A stretch of DNA of 64,000 nt from Galerina marginata (lineage: Eukaryota > Basidiomycota > Agaricomycetes > Agaricales > Galerinaceae). Positions 60,601 to 64,000 of the stretch are shown in pieces. Location: positions 124,001 through 188,000 of the forward strand of contig JAECYW010000007.1 in assembly GCA_023014335.1 (NCBI GenBank). Direction: 5' to 3'. Every line of letters begins with the position of its first letter. Within the stretch, counting starts at the first letter, position 1. A program made the position numbers and the translations under genes. The notes beneath the pieces were generated by a model, which was not told the DNA's origin, did not search any database, and saw nothing but the letters and a program-made list of their open reading frames with translations.

Positions 60601-60708
60601 AGGGCTCGCTATGTCGGCGACAAGCTCGCATCTGCAACTCGGAAAGTCGAGACGCTGGAGCGAAAAAACATGGAATTGAAGAAAGTGCTTGCTAGTCATG
60701 TGATATGA
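57615..60708 (+). CDS. YME2: Mitochondrial inner-membrane protein Yme2 (RNA12)
   Basis: Inner-membrane protein that helps maintain nucleoid and crista structure. Presequence-like start MMLGALRRACYSTAPSSSREA. An N-terminal RRM-like section (WLGLGSGNIWVVRGSPWKE, RPYGRIGDITP) is followed by a transmembrane helix LPIVIFLVGTLTYTIF. Then comes the intermembrane RNA12/AAA-like domain: TIAFVHGPQGSGKTSMVQSV (P-loop, about 58930), LVIDCRQL, and VVVLSDNRENSKRLAKALP with GYYDILVDFPFKGDESAL later. C-terminal coiled coil ends KKVLASHVI at 60708. About eight short introns. EI24 follows after 54 bp. Confidence 0.93.
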
Positions 60709-60712
60709 CATG

Positions 60713-60723
60713 TTTTATATATA
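60713..60723 (+). promoter_or_regulatory. TATA element between YME2 and EI24 gene
   Basis: TTTTATATATA starts 4 bp after the YME2 stop codon and about 45 bp before the EI24 start, so the core promoter of the second gene would lie in the 3' end of the first. Confidence 0.45.
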
Positions 60724-60762
60724 CCGCAGCATTAATTGCACCCCTCCTCACTTCTCTCTCCA

Positions 60763-61706
60763 ATGGACACTACTTTCTTAAAAGATGCTATTGTCTCGTA
60801 CGCCTGGCTGTATCCTTTTCTCGGTGTCACTCACCTTGTTTCTCATCCAAATCTCTACAATGCCGTCGCTCCAGTCGTAGTAAAAGCAGTCGCCACCTCC
60901 GTCGGCATCACAGGAGGTCTCTTCTTCTTCACATATCTCCCCCAGGTGGCTTTTTGTGCCCTCTTTTCAGGACCATTGGCATTCGTCACAGCAGCTCTAA
61001 TGGTCCTTTCCGAATCCTATGTCCTCGTGTCGGTAGTCTCAAAAGCCTTTTTCTTGAACACTGCCCAGGACCGCATATGTATGTCGTCATTGTCGTCTTC
61101 CGCCCTTTTACTCAACTCCACAAGTCGATGCTGTCCTGCTCCAAGGAGGAAATGAAGCGCTCGTCGAAAGAGGACGACAGATCCGTTCCAGCTCTTCCGG
61201 CTTCAAGGTCCTGGGTCGGTCTCTCACCAAGCCTCTGGATCGCTTTTCGAAAGAGGGTATCGTCAGATATATCATTTCTCTGCCCCTGAACTCCATACCA
61301 GCCATCGGAACAGCTTTGTTCCTTGTCTTCAACGGTACCACATGTTTTGCTTCGGTTGTTGGCAGTTTGTTTCTGACCTTTCTGCAGGCGTGAAAGCAGG
61401 TCCCAGATTCCATGCACGCTATTTCCAGCTCAAAAATTACGACAGTGGCACCCGTGAGTCCTTCGTAGAATCCAGGAAGGGTGCATACACAGCGTAAGTT
61501 TCCTGTCGTCCTGGGAGAGCGTCCACTGAATGCCATGCAGCTTTGGGGCCACAGCACTCGCACTCAACCTGGTGCCGGTTGTAGGACTGCTGTTCAACAT
61601 TACCTCCACGATAGGCGCTGCGCTGTGGGCGAACCAACTGGAGAAGGGGGAGCCAGGAAGAGTAGACAATGTTGATCAAGTCAAAGTCGAGGTAGGCACG
61701 GAGTGA
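60763..61706 (+). CDS. EI24-domain membrane protein
   Basis: Multi-span membrane protein of the EI24 / outer spore wall (Rrt8, Lds1/2) family, found on ER or lipid droplets. Start MDTTFLKDAIVSYAWLYPFLG. Hydrophobic segments include GGLFFFTYLPQVAFCALF and GPLAFVTAALMVLSESYVLV, then IVRYIISLPLNSIPAIGTALF and ATALALNLVPVVGLLFNI. Family sequence KAGPRFHARYFQLKNY precedes the last two. Ends VKVEVGTE at 61706. Exons are joined over four short introns; the first junction gives DRIFDAVLLQGGNEAL. Gaps of 54 bp to YME2 and 78 bp to the HOOK gene. Confidence 0.88.
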
Positions 61707-61784
61707 TAGAAATAGACGACGCGTTACGTAAGAAGATATTTCTCTCTTCACGACGACCACTGTACATACACGTTTTGTAATTTC

Positions 61785-64000
61785 ATGTCGGATTTCTCCC
61801 AGAGAAAGGAGATCGATGCCTTCTTCAACTTTTTCTCCACTTTCAATCTCGCCCGGCCGGTAACCACTATCGCAGACCTTGCAGACGGTGCTGCCCTCTT
61901 CGAAGTTCTCTCCTTGGTGTATGTTGGCGCTGCCAGTTGTGTATAATATCTCCTAATCCACCATGCTTTGCTTGCAGCGATGCAACATATTTTCGCCAAT
62001 CCACGCGCCCTTCTGCCCAGCCCTCAGAGAACTGGGTCCTGCGTTTCAGTGCCCTCAAACGCCTCTATCGCCTCATGACACAGTATTTTGCCAATGTCCT
62101 GCAGAAGCCGACCAGCAGTCTCGACGTTCCAGACTTGCAGGCCATAGCCAAGGACCACAACCTCTCCGCTACTCTCACTATGTGTCGCTTGACGATCGTA
62201 ATCGGCGTGCAGTGCGAGAAGAATAAGGAATTCATTGACAAGATACAGGGCTTGAGTGAGACGGATCAGCACCATTTGATGAAGGCTATTGAGCAGGTTG
62301 GTGCTTCCGTCACTGAACAGAACGTTGGCACTTACCGGGCTTTCTTTCAGGTCATGGCGAAGATCGCAGTTACGCCGGCAGCTCAAGACCTGATTGAAGC
62401 CAACATGACAGAGTTCGTCGTTTTCGCCCATGTTGCATATTACAATAAGCCGAGCGTGCCCCTCGCACGTGTTGTAGAGATGATCACTACTATAGGATCC
62501 AATCCGAGCGAAGCCAAATATTTTCAGAGAAAGAAACTCTTGAGAAAGTGTATCAGGCGCTGCTGGAAGAACACCGCGCGTTACAAACCGCTCATGACGA
62601 CGTGCTCTCCGAAAAAGAGGAATCACAAGCTCAATTGAGGCAAGTACGGCGTGAGGTCGATACACGCCGAAATGAAAAAGCGGACGTGATGATGCGTACT
62701 GAGATGGACCGGCTGCGAGCGGAGCTGTGAGTCCTACTTTGTTTCCCTGTGCGAGTGGAAGGAATTGAATTGACTCACGAGGAGAATGTCAGACAGAAGA
62801 GCGAAGACAATCTTGCTATGGCAGAGTCAGAACTGGACAAACATACCACTCTCATTACAGACCTAACACGGAAGGTGGACGAGTTGCAAGTCAAAGCAGA
62901 TGAAGCCGAAAAACTAAAAGACAAAGTTGATGAGTGCGTAACAAATGCTTTTTTTTAAGGGTCGTTGATGTGGAAATAAATACAGGTATCGTCATGCCGC
63001 AGACAAGCTTCAAAAAACGGAGAATGTGATGGAGAAATACAAAAAGAAACTGCAAGAGGGTGCTGATCTACGGCAACACGTAAAGGTAAGGTCTAGTTCA
63101 GTACTGGAAGCAACATTTTAAGACGAAAGTCATCACAGGCACTAGAAAAGCAGAATGCTGATCTCGTAGATAAAAATGCATCTCTGGAGGAAGAGTACCG
63201 CAAAGTCGCTGCGTTCAAACCCCTCATGGAGTCCTACAAGACCCAAATTCTGGACCTCGAAACTAAGAATTCTGCCCGCAGTAAGGAAATTGATAGTGTA
63301 ACCTTTGAGTTGGAGCAGTGCCGGACGAAACTCAAAATTACGCTGGCCGAACGGTCGAAGGATGCCGAGGCATTAGAGCTCTACCAAGAGCGCGTACGCG
63401 AGCTCGAATTGTCGTCGACCTCCCGGGCTAGAGGGAGCCTCGGAACTGGATTAAAGTCTCCAAGTATCGACCAAGGCGAACCGACTTCCCTCTCTTCCGA
63501 AATAAACGGTGAAAGCGAGCCTCACTCTGCTGCCGATACAGACGGTGACGATCCTGGGGCGCAAGGTCTAGGCGGCGAGCTCGATGATGCAATCACCGGG
63601 ACAACCATGACGGACCTGAAACTGCAAATTCGAAGGCTCCAGCGCGAGTTGGAGGCGGTCAGGAAGAACGAAGCTGACGCGAGCAAGGTTCTCGTTCTCG
63701 AGAACCTGCTGGACGACGCGAACAGGATGAAGGGGCGCTATGAGACCGATTACCTTACGGCGCATCGAGAAAAGTTGATACTCCAGCGTGATTTAGAGGA
63801 GATTCGCAGTGGAAAGTCGATGGGAGATGGGTGGGTAGTGGACTCCCTCTTTGTTGGTTGCTAATATCGAGACCACAGGGCCGAGGCTGCCATCGCACTC
63901 CGACAACGACTCAATGAGACGGTTGACTTGTACGAAGCTCTCCGAAAGGAGCACGCTGAACTTGAGGTCAATTTTGACACTGTTAATCGTGAACTTACGA
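61785..64000 (+). CDS. HOOK-family dynein adaptor, 3' end outside window
   Basis: Cytoplasmic dynein adaptor related to Aspergillus HookA, which links early endosomes to dynein. Start MSDFSQRKEIDAFFNFF, then the N-terminal HOOK domain: IADLADGAALFEVLSLVD, ENWVLRFSALKRLYRLMTQYF, and the helix region VGVQCEKNKEFIDKIQGL-like sequence that binds dynein light intermediate chain. A long coiled coil begins about 62550 (YQALLEEHRALQTAHD, ELDKHTTLITDLTRKVDEL, LKLQIRRLQRELEAVRK) and continues to the window edge, so the cargo-binding C terminus is not seen. Confidence 0.9.

Overview
This 64 kb window is nuclear DNA of a filamentous basidiomycete, most likely an Agaricomycete. The evidence is the very high density of short spliceosomal introns (about 45-65 nt, often with CTAAC-type branch sites), fungal gene families such as Ede1, Nup1-like, Yme2, Nuc1, a Pin4-type RRM/R3H protein, TMA7 and a fungal tetraspanin, plus genes absent from budding yeast (DHX35, PGM2-like, TRAPPC13, striatin with its coiled coil, HOOK). 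I saw no bacterial, viral, CRISPR, tRNA, rRNA or intact transposon features. About 26 well-supported genes are packed with intergenic gaps of roughly 50-900 bp.

Layout. 639-3510 (+) PGM2-type phosphoglucomutase/phosphopentomutase; 3593-5195 (-) GT8-like type II membrane glycosyltransferase; 5839-8752 (-) DHX35 helicase; 9188-10131 (-) tetraspanin; 10536-11243 (+) MBF1; 11500-13354 (-) gamma-tubulin; 13621-20877 (-) NOT1 scaffold; 21163-23128 (-) sugar transporter divergent from 23549-25918 (+) GPI-anchored GH13 protein; 26037-29568 (-) S9-like alpha/beta hydrolase divergent from 29726-30131 (+) TMA7; 30294-33071 (+) striatin; 33430-34790 (-) cAMP phosphodiesterase divergent from 34874-37425 (+), an unrecognised protein; 37612-41718 (-) Ede1; 41923-42825 (+) UBE2C-type E2; 43240-43587 (+) small unknown; 43642-45427 (+) RRM-R3H protein; 46128-47541 (+) Nuc1; 47662-48672 (-) mL46 divergent from 48790-50560 (+) V-ATPase H; 50737-52823 (-) TRAPPC13; 53764-57533 (-) FG nucleoporin divergent from 57615-60708 (+) Yme2, 60763-61706 (+) EI24-domain protein and 61785-64000 (+, cut by the window end) HOOK protein. 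Most are housekeeping genes (RNA turnover, splicing, trafficking, mitochondrion, cytoskeleton, cell cycle) without operon-like logic; the one pair with a plausible shared role is the sugar transporter and the alpha-glucan-active GH13 enzyme.

The most unusual feature is not a gene family but gene structure. When the genes are spliced by hand so that family-conserved protein is restored, many exons are extremely small: 2 nt in MBF1 (with a 14-nt alternative), 4 nt in the tetraspanin, 7 nt beside the catalytic Asp of the GH13 enzyme, 8, 16, 17, 18, 24, 26 and 26 nt in PGM2, 9 nt in TMA7, 12 nt in the sugar transporter, 18 nt in the unknown gene at 34.9 kb and 21 and 28 nt in the E2. For PGM2, MBF1, the tetraspanin, TMA7 and the E2 I summed the exon lengths and each total is an exact multiple of three (612, 146, 225, 64 and 178 aa). 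Automated gene finders would probably mis-model most of these. These are inferences from genomic sequence alone and need cDNA.
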